Origin: Eumeta japonica | Lineage: Eukaryota; Arthropoda; Insecta; Lepidoptera; Psychidae | DNA length: 64,000 nucleotides | Assembly: GCA_005406025.1 (NCBI GenBank) | Contig: BGZK01000089.1 | Span: forward strand, 738,865-802,864 | Direction: 5' to 3' | Part shown: piece by piece, positions 44,901-53,939 of the stretch | Layout of the letters: the number at the start of each line of letters is the position of its first letter | How positions within the stretch are numbered: position 1 is the first letter of the stretch | Notes under the pieces: generated by a model | What the model saw: only the letters and a program-made list of their open reading frames with translations | The model's database searches: none | Told to the model about the DNA's origin: nothing | Position numbers and translations under genes: made by a program

Positions 44901-47900
44901 TTTTTATAATTATATAATCGGATTGTTATCCCTTATTTGTATTTAAGTTGTATTCTCCAATTTAATGTAACATAATGTGAAAGTTTATTTCCTTCATCAT
45001 ATACAGATACATAGTTATGCAGATTTCGTAAAAAAATACTTGATTATTGCTATATAAATTAAAAATACGCTTCGTTTCAGAGACAAGACCTGTTACGCTT
45101 TATAATTGTGGTTTTTGAAAAAATATACTCAGTAATTTTTATCGCAAATTAAATACCATATACCTATATCATGATTTTAGTGGTAATTAAATGGATATCA
45201 GTAGTGAAAACAAACAAGTCAAAGTCCTCCGCAAATAATTTTGCGAATCAGTGCCAAAAGTGTCTAATAAGAGCCATCGTGTTGTATATTCAACAAAAAT
45301 AGTCGTCAACATTATAGTGAAGTGATCATTATGACGAAAAAGGATGCTGGATTGTTTTCAGTGAAACAATTAGTAACTGTATGAAATACGTGTTTTATTT
45401 TGATCAATCTGTATTACCATATTATTTTGTGAACAATGGGTTCACAAAATTCGTCAATCAAATACAGAAATTTATCTAATGAAACGATCGTTAGTGCCCT
45501 AATCATTTTTTAATTGTTTCCATTTGTTTCGATTGTATTCCCTTGATTCACGCCGGCGGCCCGCATGACGCGCGCGGAGCATGCGCGCGTCGTGTCTTAG
45601 ATATCCCAGCATTTTGCTTCAGTAGACGGCCGGCAGACGCCGCGGTGAGCAGTCGCACTCTGGCATCTAAGCAGCGCGCGAAGAATGCTGCGGCAAGGCG
45701 ATGACGTGACGCGTGCCGTAGTTTTTTTCAGAACTGTTATGTTTCGCACGCACGTCGTCGGTTGCCACAATCATAGTCGGACAATTATCGTTTCGTCACA
45801 AAAAGTACAAAATATAACCTCAAAAAAACCTAAAAATAGGCAGTACACTATTACCAACATAATCAACCGAGTGACAGTAATATTACACCTAATGGCCATA
45901 AAGATTCGGTGACATTAAGTCCATTGATACCAACTTCAAATTTGAAATACTACCAAATTACTGTTGCCAAAGTTACTGTTTAGATTTCCCGACAAAATAG
46001 AAAAAAGGTTAGAGATACTATGGGCTAAGTTAGAAACAAAACTTCAGTGACAAAATATGTTATGGAAGCGCTGGAGAAGAAACTAAAATTGTTATCGCAA
46101 AAAAATCTATATTAAAATCAAAAGTTTCTACTCTAGAACTAAAACTAAATAATATAGAAAAAGAGAAACGTAAACATAACCTAATATTTTTTGGACTCGA
46201 AGAGTGGGAAAATACAGAACATGAAGTGGTAGATCATATTAAAAATGCCATAACAGAAATCGGAATACCGTTGGAGAGCCATGAAATTAGTAAAATTTAT
46301 AGAATTGGCCAGCACACCAGCCCAATAAAAACCGTCCTGTTGAAATTTCAATATAAGAAACATGAAAAAAAGCATATGAATTTGAAAGATAACCAAACTA
46401 CCAGAGAAAATAAAAACAAAAAGATTATCCCAAGGAAATAATGAGAAACGGAAACAATTACAGTCAAACTGGAAGAAGAGGAAAAACAAAGTGAGACTAT
46501 TTTAAAGTATGATAAGTTAATTAATGAAGAAACAGATGAAAAACTAGAGATAAAAGAGAAAGAAGAAGAATCCACCTTACCTAAATTCTCAACTCAGAAA
46601 ATAGCACCCTGAATATTAAAGCATACAGGCCCATCAGCAAAAACAGTAGCAAAGCAATATTAAAACCTAACGTTCTGACTTATGTTGAAGAGGAAGATCA
46701 CCACTCCTTATCTGAACTTCAAACTACTAGTAACTGTTTTACCATCTACAACAAAACAAATTAAAGTAAACACAACAAATACTTGAAAATTTAAAACGAT
46801 AAAGCTACCACCGAGATCAAATCAAGCAAGAACAGAAAATTCGATACCACAACAAGGACATCATCTCCCAATACGGCTGGTTCCCGAGGAGAACTAGACC
46901 AAAACCTTACAACAAGACGAAATACAATCAACATTGCAACGCTTAATACTTGTATTCTAAGAACGCAGGGAAAGTTTACTCGCACTAGAAAACTCATTAA
47001 TGAACCTAAATTATGACAGTTCAGGAATAAGCGAGATGAGAAGACTGGACGAGAAAATAGGAGAACTACATTTTATACCATAAAGGAGAAGTAGCAGGAC
47101 AAAGAGGAGTTGGATTTCTGACAAAACAATAATTAAAAAACAATATTCTGTAACTAATCTGAATTTCTGATAGCTTAACAACAATGGACCAAGGTAAGAA
47201 ATGGATAATTAAACTAAAGAGAAATCAATCCAACTACGAGGCACAACGTAAAGAAATTCAGAAAGTTGGAACTGAGTAATATAGATCTCTCTACTCTAAG
47301 AAAAAAAATGATCACGAAATGGATACTGGCAATCCAATAAGAAAATACAATTATGTTCCTCCTATACTTTTGTCAGAAGTGCCTAAGGCCATGCACTCCC
47401 AAAAATTAGAAAGAGCTCCAGGGCCTGACAACATTCCAAATAAGCTGTTGAGAGACACAGCAAATGAATTGAATCCCATCTTGACAACGTTGTTTAATAA
47501 CGTCCTCAATACAGCTGTAATACCAAACTAGTGGGCAGAATCAAACATTGTTCTCCTAAATAAGAAAGGGCCCAAGGAAGGCATTGGCAATTATAGACCA
47601 ATAAGTCGCATATCTAACATTTACAAGATCTATGGAAAAGTAATATTGGAAAGAATAACAAAAAAAAAAAATGGATGAAAACCAACTGATAGAGTAAGCA
47701 GGGTTCAGAAGAAACTATAGTACTATTGACCGTGTACACATCATAAAATATATCTTGGAAAAATACCATGAATACCAAAAACCACTGCACATAGTTTTTA
47801 TTGACTACTTTAAAGCAATTGGCAGTTTGAATAACAGAGATGTTTGGTCATAGTTTATACAGCTAGGAGTGGAAAACACCTATATTGAGATTATCAGAAA

Positions 47901-50900
47901 CATGTACAGCAGCATACGGTTGTAATCAAAAGGAGATCTATTCCCCATAAGGAGGGAAGTCAGGCAGGGAGATCCATTATCTCCAAAACTATTCATAGCT
48001 GTATTGGAAAACATTTTCAGATGTCTCGACTGGGAAGAGTATGGTCTCAACATCAATGGTTCCCGTTTAAATCATCTGAGATTCGCCGACGATCTCATCC
48101 TGATTGAAGAGGATCCAAATAAACTACAGGCAATTGTACAAAAACTAGCCATCAAAAGTAAAGAACTAGGTCTTGAAATCAATAAAAGCAAAACGAAATT
48201 AATAACTAACTCTATTGAAGTAGAGATAAAGCTAGATGAAAAAAAGTCTAGAATGTCTTAGTGAATATGCTTATTTGGGACAAATAATAGAACCCAATGA
48301 TCAAATGTCCAAGGAAAGAAATAAAAGGATAGCCAGCGAATCGAAGAAAAAAATTGGTCAATAAAGGAAATTATGAAGAGTAATGAACTAAGTGTCTCAG
48401 TCAAAAAGAAAACCTTTAATACTTGTATCCTCCCCTGCTCAACATATGGATGTTAGACCTGGTCCCTCACCCATAATCACCGGGAGAAAATAGTAAGGTG
48501 CCAACGAGCAATGGAGAGGAGTGTGTTAGGAATAAAGCTCACAGATAAAATCAACCGATATAAGAAAAATAACTAAAGTTATTGACATATTCACTCACAT
48601 TGTTCACTTCAAATGGGGTTGGACTGGTCACATGCTGCATTTCACAACAAATAAATGAAGTAAACAAGTTACCTAACGGTATCCCTGAGATGGTGTAAGA
48701 AAACAAGGACACCCAATCAGGAAATGGGTGGTTGAAATACGTTTCACAGTGGGACCATATTGGACAAGGGTTGCAGTTGACACATTATAGTGGAAAGAGA
48801 TGAAGGAGGCCTTTGCCAAAAAGCACACTGAACTGAGGGATTTATCATAAACAGTATCTATATACAAGCAACAATACTTGTATCTACACATCTAGTAATC
48901 AGAATAAAAGGTTATATTATTATATATCATGATTTTTAATTATTAGCAACACCATTGAGTTAATTTTTCAGTTACTACATAGCAAGTATAGTTAGTTATT
49001 AGATCTTGGTGGAACTAAAACGAGCACTTCGCGATTATACGTGAGAAAAAAAATAACTGACCAATAGCTACTTGACACTTAACTGACTAATGGTGAAAGA
49101 GGTCCTTAGAGAAAGAATCTTTTATTAATTAAGTTTATAGTTAAAATAAACGAATAATTATGTAAGACAAACATCAACGTTATAATAGACTAACTTTCAA
49201 AGTTCCAAATGAGTAAATCACTGGAGCAATTAGGAAAATCATATTTTGGAAATTCGACATTAAAACGTAGTAAGTTTTTATCAACTCGCTTTCTTGTCCG
49301 TCTGTTTGTTTGTCTGTTCGGGTGGAATTTTAGCAATCGATTTTAAATTAACTTTCCAATGAGCTACAAAGTTCAAATTTTGAACATAGTTGAAAGTGGA
49401 ATGACGTGCAACAAAATGTGGGAAAAACATAAAAAAAGAAGAATTCTGAAATTCTGAACATGGTTCACAATTGGATGACAATGCGAGAAAATATAGAACA
49501 GTAGATTAAGAATGTTGTATTCACTATACAATTAAAATTTTTAATAGAAACAATACAATTCTAAGTCAATTGCAAAATTTTACGCACTCCATACTGAGAC
49601 AGAAATTAATAATAATATATTTTTTTTTAATTTATCACTTTCCCAAATCGGATTAAAAAGTATTCAATATTGTCTATAAGCTTCAAGCAAAGTATAAAGG
49701 CGCATACAGATTTCTCCTTTCTTACAGACTGTCCCGAAAAATTTTCCTAGCAAATTTTTGACAGCTATTAAAATAATTGGAAGATTCGAAACGAAAACAT
49801 GGGGCGAATTCAATCAAAAAAAAAGAGATTTTCAGTTGCAACTATTATAACAAGTTTCTTTAATACTTTGAGTTACGTCATTCTTATTTTATTTCTTGGG
49901 ACCTTTAATAACGATTTTCATGTTTTAATCAAAAAAAAAATGAGTGAGCGGAAATAAGATATTGTAGAAGTAAAAGAATTTTATCGAACACTAAAATTAT
50001 ATGCCATTTTGAAGATAATGGTTTGTAAATACGAGTACGAAAAACCAATTTGTAACATAGTTATGGCATACAGTTCTAAAAAGAAAAATTGTGTTTGTGA
50101 ATTATGTAATAAGTGTATCCTTGTGTTTTAATAAATGTTTATTTCAATGCGTTAAATAGATGTTTATAAAATTATTAATCCGCCCAACTTGACCCGTTGG
50201 CAGCAAAGATACGTAAAATATATGTGCATGGTCTGGCGAGTGAGCTACAGGGAATGATCTTAAGAGGCATTCAACCTCAATCCCGTCGCTGTTTTCCGTC
50301 ATCGTTCCGCTCGTCGGAGATACCATCAGTACCATCTAGATGGCTGATTCTACCGCGGTACACTTCATGCCCAATTTTCTGCCACATACGGTGTGGCTCC
50401 GGAATGATTTGCCAACAGCGATATTACCGACGAATTTTGTCGAAGGGGTCTTCAAGAAAAGTGCGTGCTCGTATTAAAAAGGCCGGCGACGGACTAGTGA
50501 CTTCCCTGGAATTGTATGTGTAAATGCTTTTCGATGACCCGAATGCTCATTTTCCCTTTATGAATTCTACAAGTGTTTTTCTTTTCGTTACAGTGGCTCT
50601 TCATGTAGATTGCCTTTCAAAACTAGAAATAATATCAAATAATAGCATCTCTCATTACTGTTGACTTTACAACGACGATATTGCGGTAACTATTTTTTAG
50701 ATTAGATTTGGTAAACAGACGCCCGATACCACATGTATGTACGTCAACATTTTCTCGTCTTTACCAACCCAAATGCTGTAAAACACGATTCTATTTCGTA
50801 TTTTATTATAATGTTTTCGAATTTTGAGCGAGCCTGACTATTCAATGAGGTGCTATTGAGTCCATTTTCTTTCAGCCCCATTTAAACGTATGAAATTAAT

Positions 50901-53900
50901 TTCTGTTTTAAATAGTATTTCTGTAGGATATTTACATCGGCTTCCGTTGGTAATTTCTTCAATAATTCGACGACCTGCTTCTTCGCGAGGTGGTTCAAAA
51001 TTTCCAGTTCACCCAGTTGAGCTTGTTCATCTCTGAGAATGGCGTTCAGGTTCTCGTACTCCATCATTGAATTCTTCGTGCCGCGTTTCAAAGCGTCTCT
51101 TATGGCGTGTTGGCCTTTTTTCGCCAACTGTAATTATGAAATAAAGGACAGATAAATAATCAAATAAACAACAACTAAATTTCAAAGTTAACCTATATCT
51201 GCTTCATACAGAAATGCCAGCTACAAATAGTAGATCAGTAGTAGAACGCTCGTCTATCAATCTGAAACTCGTGAAATGTTTAATTTATGTTTTTATGTAC
51301 AAATCAATTAAGAGTATCTGTCTACCGACCATTCACACTGTAATTTTTAATGCACGTTAATTAGATATTACAGCAATAATAAAGAATTGTCAAAATTTGA
51401 CAGAAGCTTATAAGCTCTTCTTTTAGTTCCTCTTAACAAATCTCTAAATTACAAAAATTAACTCCAAAGGCTCTGTGGTCTAACTTACACAAGTTCATCT
51501 TACTAACTAACAAACTGCAGTTTGTTTATAATTCAGTCACTTGCAAATATTTGTCCATGTAGATGGTATGCATATATGTATGGATGTATGTACAAACAGT
51601 TTATACCATACTAGCTGTCCCGCTCGCTTCGCTGGGTAATTTTTATTTATAAATAAAATGGCGAAGGATTTACGGAATTCGAAAATTGAGTAGCCTAGAA
51701 CCATCTACAAATCATTCCCCATCGAATGGTCCCAGTCCCATGTCTATACGTTTAGTAGTTTTTATATATGCATAGATGTGGGCAACAGCACGCCCGCTGT
51801 AAGATTTGACCCGGCCCGCAAGACATTTCGAAAAATTTCACGTCTGATATCTGTCGCTAAAAATTATGAACACTACTTTAAAATGCACCAACTTTTGAAC
51901 GCGGCCCGCGAACGTATTTGCACATTAAAGTTAAGCCCACAACATGCCAAAGATTGCCAATACCTGGTTTAGATAGTACAGATGATATGATAGTATGCAG
52001 TATTAAGATCGTTTATTATTGATGCCATATCAGTTAGAATTCTTTTCGAAAAATCGGGTTTCGATAAAGGTTGAAACGAATAATCCTGTTCCGAAATTAG
52101 TTAAAATAACAAATACAAAAAACCAATATTTAACCAAATACGGGCGAAACCTGAAAAACATAGTGAATTGGTCATATGACTGCGAGGTAATAATAGTCTA
52201 GGCTAGGAGGCATGAGGCTAAGCCAGTCGACACGTTAAGGTCGGCAGGTAGATAAGGTCGGACACAATTTTTTGTGACCGTTCCGGTCCGGTCCGATGAT
52301 AATCATCTCTTTGCTGTACAAAGAGTGCCTGTGCACTTTTGTGCTGCAGAAGGCACGTCAATACCTCTGAACAATTACACCTTTATATAATGTCATATAC
52401 ATTAGTAAATCCTAGTCGAAGGGCTTAAATAGGTCCGATGTCATTCCATTGTAAGGTTATGTTTATATACGGTGAAGTATAAGCCGCATTTCGACTTTTC
52501 AGTCGAGAAAAGCACGTATTCTGCAATACGACATCCATAGACCTATATCTACATAATATGGAGGGGTCAATAAAAAAAATTGAGTTATCCAAATCAACAC
52601 AAAAAGTAAAATTGGAGTAGCTTTAAGTATACGTACATCGATGCATAGTAGAGTATCTTTCAACTCTTCGGTCATAGCACTGAGTTGTTTCTCTTGGATG
52701 GCCAGCTGCGGTATGCCGCGGGCGCGCCTCTCGACGCCGCATGCCGGGGCGAGTTTTTGAAACTGCAATATTGTCCGTACTGATGATTATTTTCTTTCTT
52801 TACTTATAACAGTATAATGAATTAGGTCTAAAATGAAAGAAAGCATTAATATTCTATTCGTTTGTTAATCGTTCTTTATTATACGAGGGACCTTAGAAAA
52901 ATCTGATCTATTAAAATACGTGAATGTAACCAGATATATGACCTTCGTGTACATTCAGAAATAGTATACATAAGGAAGTATTTTGTGGCTCAGTAGCGAC
53001 ACCTGATCGGCAGCGATACGGTTCAACAATGCATACCAAGTGTAGGAGTTGATGGGTGACCCCCATTCGATGCAATTTTTTAGTTTAATAATTCTTCGGA
53101 AATTACGTTAAGTAATTGGCTCCGGCTTGCATCACGTTAGTTGTTAAGCCTGACCACAGATTATGTATTATCTTCAGGGCAGCTTAACAACATCTGTTAG
53201 TAGACTTGGTCATTTCGCTTATACATACCTTTATAGTAATCCACCCTATTAGCCGGACGATGGAGGGTGTATTACAAACCACTCCACTGTTATCTACACA
53301 GTTTTCTACAGCGATATATTTATATGTATGATACTACATATTTTATCATTCTATTTTTATGTTTTCACAACTTTTCGAACTCCAACCGTTGTGCGTTTGG
53401 TTACATTTTACAGATATTAATACAAAATGGCGTATATAACAAAATACTTAGTGCTAGAAAGTGCTTATCAGGGGCGATGAGCGCTTGCAAACTTTTCGTT
53501 TTATTGTTATGGCAAACATAAATATTTGTTCTCTAAAACTTTTGGCTAGTGTCCTCACTATGTGCCAAAGAGAAAAACAGTCAAACGCACTAAATTAGAG
53601 ACAGCAACATTTATAGGTGAATGATATTAGAAATAGTGTTTCAATTTAGTATTTCGTATTTCCATATACATAAAATCAATACAAACACCTTCTAGAAACG
53701 ATAATCCTTTAAAATTCATTTGTCTAGAATTCAACCCGGCTGCTTAGTACAAAGCATACAAAAAGATTTCACTGGTACAATATCTACATATTATTACGGG
53801 TCTATACTATTGTAAAGCGATTGTCACGATAACATCAGTTTGAATAACATGCTGAATAATTAAATTGCAACTTACTGTTTTTAACTGTAATCAATTCCTC

Positions 53901-53939
53901 TTCTGGATTCAAAGCTGTTTGCTCGACCTGCGTTGGCAT
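29920..53939 (-). CDS. ODAD1: Outer dynein arm docking complex coiled-coil protein (ODAD1/CCDC63 family), 12 exons
   Basis: The family forms the docking complex that anchors outer dynein arms to axonemal doublets of cilia and sperm flagella; the Drosophila member is wampa. Exons (minus): 53876-53939, 52637-52762, 50936-51127, 39285-39424, 38512-38686, 37781-37960, 36628-36778, 36257-36427, 35087-35225, 32541-32683, 31416-31550, 29920-29956; about 550 residues. Family blocks occur in order: MENRLEIATKRF...EEIDRLLTER, FNNRDECCRKLEALK, ELNHLAKLEEFVR, the signature EIISRFEIAEIQNFSTFKLL, then FLGNHKQVTKWNVFRFL. The rest is charged heptad coiled coil, then a basic proline/lysine linker and a KRHPYRGPKKE tail. 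Phases agree from exon 2 to exon 12 if one missing base is allowed in exon 8. Exon 1 does not join exon 2 in phase, so an N-terminal exon may be missed. Confidence 0.9.
30165..30245. promoter_or_regulatory. Short GC-rich CpG-dense block
   Basis: GTGCGCACGGCGCGGCGAGG and ACGACAGTAGCGCCGCGAC stand out in AT-rich DNA inside the last ODAD1 intron. Possibly regulatory; no exon seen. Confidence 0.25.
31416..31550 (-). CDS. ODAD1: ODAD1-like exon 11
   Basis: YCVEDYITNLVYEVPAVPAT followed by NEYVQTILHLEDANTKYGIY and TLTVPE. At the right-hand end an in-frame TAA overlaps a strong GTAAGT donor. Splicing is preferred because exon 12 joins in phase. Confidence 0.82.
32541..32683 (-). CDS. ODAD1: ODAD1-like exon 10
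   Basis: A basic, proline/serine-rich linker (PPSSPKQKKGKRSRSATPEK) then LVTEPYVELIKPNRIQNLV. The acceptor is TTTTAG; the donor GTAAGT splits a Tyr codon (TA|T) that exon 11 completes. Confidence 0.85.
34462..34515. repeat. Hairpin, 24-bp arms (2 mismatches)
   Basis: Arms 34462-34485 and 34492-34515 (TACTTTCAG..GAATAGCTGTACC) have a 6-base loop. It is immediately followed by a second hairpin. Confidence 0.93.
34514..34554. repeat. Perfect hairpin, 14-bp arms
   Basis: Arms 34514-34527 (TATCACGCTATCTT) and 34541-34554 are exact reverse complements, with a 13-base loop, back to back with the 34462 hairpin. Confidence 0.95.
35087..35225 (-). CDS. ODAD1: ODAD1-like exon 9
   Basis: Encodes LTKSPVAPLVTFLGNHKQVT, WNVFRFLRILEAETQALIE and VAYGIK. 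It matches the family's 'L..LLG...V...NV..YL..IE.RTNELL' region. The acceptor is ATGAAG and the donor is GTTTGT. Confidence 0.88.
35690..35945 (+). repeat. Possible further eroded copy of the same family
   Basis: Only the terminal part is convincing: TTATCGTACATCCATGCGGGCGG resembles the 3' ends near 2575 and 6870. It lies in the ODAD1 intron between exons 8 and 9. Confidence 0.35.
36257..36427 (-). CDS. ODAD1: ODAD1-like exon 8, with apparent 1-base deletion
   Basis: VDQREMNEARTEMQQQKLID...KDLNANALMFRVLKG is in frame from the TTTCAG acceptor. Near the G5 run (about 36272-36276) the frame must shift by one base to read SLIR up to a CG|GTTAGC donor, where the leftover CG joins exon 9 to give RLTKSPVAPL. 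Only this solution satisfies both the family alignment and the exon 9 phase (2+139 bases = 47 codons to a phase-0 donor). One missing base in the run explains it. Confidence 0.8.
36628..36778 (-). CDS. ODAD1: ODAD1-like exon 7 (signature block)
   Basis: SYSGADEVGEIISRFEIAE followed by IQNFSTFKLLCEYMQE corresponds to the diagnostic 'I..L...F...E..NFALFN.VNE' block of ODAD1/CCDC63. The acceptor is CTGCAG; the donor GTAAGC leaves phase 1. Confidence 0.92.
37781..37960 (-). CDS. ODAD1: ODAD1-like exon 6
   Basis: Encodes 60 codons, phase 0/0: EMQTYEGELNHLAKLEEFVR...RCENEINRYDELLNEIF. It matches the family's 'E..EL..LI.HD.KL.EF' block. The acceptor is CTTATAG and the donor is GTAAGA. Confidence 0.9.
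38512..38686 (-). CDS. ODAD1: ODAD1-like exon 5
   Basis: Encodes NDFNIQWNRTIGQLVKAKEY...AFNNRDECCRKLEALKWKG. The acceptor is TTCATAG. The chosen donor, GTTGGT, is the one that gives phase 0 for exon 6. Confidence 0.85.
39285..39424 (-). CDS. ODAD1: ODAD1-like exon 4
   Basis: Encodes EMAMIENANNRLRQMENRL...EEIDRLLTER. This matches the central ODAD1/CCDC63 block KIKxLENRLDxAxxKF...REEIDxLxxER. The donor GTCTGC leaves phase 2, which exon 5 completes. Confidence 0.88.
40649..40700. repeat. Perfect hairpin, 20-bp arms
   Basis: Arms 40649-40668 (TAAAACCATAAATATTTCTA) and 40681-40700 are exact reverse complements, with a 12-base loop. It is in the ODAD1 intron. Confidence 0.96.
42545..42915. repeat. 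Diverged tandem repeat, 3-4 copies
   Basis: Repeating words: AGTTCTCAG(T/C)AATTCTCAC, AA(A)ATGTAT, ATACCTTT, GTTGTCTCCATT and TTTTATTAAA..CAGTTAAA, at a spacing of about 100-165 bases. It is in the ODAD1 intron. Confidence 0.75.
43190..43343 (-). CDS. Orphan terminal exon of an unidentified gene
   Basis: A strong acceptor (TTTATTTGCGTTTCAG) is followed by one base and 50 codons ending at TAA. The peptide begins PFGFVLFNTNTYMSVLTPFG, continues GFFRKERLGMGHALLAYDKF and ends VEKLFRQGTT. Composition, aromatic/glycine pattern and splice site look like a real protein C-terminus. It lies inside the large ODAD1 intron on the same strand, but its entry phase (2) does not fit ODAD1 exon 3 (phase 0). 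I could not name the family or find upstream exons. It may be a nested gene or a remnant. Confidence 0.5.
43576..44710. repeat. Possible DNA-transposon-derived block with CAGTGGCGGCGCA words
   Basis: CAGTGGCGGCGCA occurs at 43576-43588 and again at 44621-44633 in the same orientation, next to GC-rich runs (43980-44035) and a perfect hairpin (44661-44704). The motif resembles hAT-type ends, but no matched inverted end was found, so boundaries and class are uncertain. Confidence 0.35.
44661..44704. repeat. Perfect hairpin, 20-bp arms
   Basis: Arms ACCACGTGACTATAACGGCT and its exact reverse complement surround a 4-base ATGG loop. The E-box CACGTG occurs near each end. Confidence 0.97.
45249..45384 (+). 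promoter_or_regulatory. Candidate core promoter and first exon on plus strand
   Basis: An arthropod initiator (TCAGTG, near 45248) is followed about 28 bases later by CATCGTG, a good downstream promoter element. An ATG at 45331 then opens MTKKDAGLFSVKQL before a GTAACT donor-like site. The arrangement resembles an insect TATA-less promoter with a short first exon. No downstream exon was recognised and an RTE element begins 0.6 kb further on. Confidence 0.3.
45550..45725. promoter_or_regulatory. GC-rich CpG-dense island, possible promoter/first exon
   Basis: This strongly GC- and CpG-rich block lies in AT-rich surroundings. On the plus strand TTCAGTAGACGGCCGG resembles an initiator, and TGACGTGACG resembles a CRE. 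On the minus strand a well-placed ATG opens MLGYLRHDARMLRARHAGRR. Strand and gene are unresolved. Confidence 0.3.
47319..47531 (+). pseudogene. RTE reverse transcriptase, N-terminal fragment
   Basis: Contains EVPKAMHSQKLERAPGPDN and IPNKLL, the start of the RT domain, then a stop at 47529. The homologous reading continues after the stop as WAESNIVLLNKKGPKEGIG, so the stop is a disabling mutation. Confidence 0.88.
48004..48261 (+). pseudogene. RTE reverse transcriptase, FADD box fragment
   Basis: Contains the catalytic LRFADDLILIEEDPNKLQ motif and the following LGLEINKSKTKLIT block. The fragment ends by frameshift near 48255; RTE homology resumes downstream. Confidence 0.9.
50205..50560 (+). 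mobile_element. Jockey-like LINE 3' end fragment
   Basis: Two plus-strand frames together read AFNLNPVAVFRHRSARRRYH and then FMPNFLPHTVWLRNDLPTAI LPTNFVEGVFKK, the typical C-terminus of jockey-like LINEs ('FLPRTxxLWNxLPxxVFPxxYDLGxFKK'). Stops and a frameshift interrupt it. Confidence 0.75.
50936..51127 (-). CDS. ODAD1: ODAD1-like exon 3
   Basis: Encodes 64 codons, phase 0/0, starting LAKKGQHAIRDALK and ending KKLPTEAD at a GTAAAT donor. It is a heptad-rich coiled coil. It is followed by an 11.5-kb intron filled with mobile elements. Confidence 0.8.
51611..51776 (-). mobile_element. Short Helitron (166 bp)
   Basis: Read on the minus strand it begins A|TCTATGCATATATAAAAAC and ends GCGGGACAGCTAG|T, with AGCGAAGCGAGC just before the end. 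The flanks give a perfect A-T insertion site. Confidence 0.75.
52637..52762 (-). CDS. ODAD1: ODAD1-like exon 2
   Basis: Encodes 42 codons in phase 0/0, ending EKQLSAMTEELKDTLLCID, a coiled-coil register. The acceptor is ATTGCAG and the donor is GTACGT. The first half (PACGVERRARG) is less typical and GC-rich. Confidence 0.7.
53876..53939 (-). CDS. ODAD1: ODAD1-like exon 1 (start codon)
   Basis: MPTQVEQTALNPEEELITVKN, then one base and a GTAAGT donor. The acidic N-terminus with a good start context is plausible, but its phase (1) does not match exon 2 (phase 0). An intervening exon in 52770-53870, or an indel, is needed. Confidence 0.65.

Larger units (their letters stand above)
46010..48930 (+). 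mobile_element. Degenerate RTE-clade non-LTR retrotransposon
   Basis: The left part (46130-46440) encodes an ORF1-like domain: KRKHNLIFFGLEEWEN...EIGIPLESHEISKIYRIGQ. At about 46930 NIATLNTCILRTQGKF is the start of an endonuclease domain, but most of that domain is missing. Reverse transcriptase follows at 47330-48260: APGPDNIPNKLL, NYRPISRISNIYKI, GFRRNYSTIDRVH, RQGDPLSPKLF and the LRFADDLILIEEDP box. The RTE-type C-terminal block is at 48470-48850 (VRCQRAMERSVLGIKL, FKWGWTGHML). Several stops and frameshifts make it inactive. It sits in the ODAD1 intron, antisense to that gene. Confidence 0.92.
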
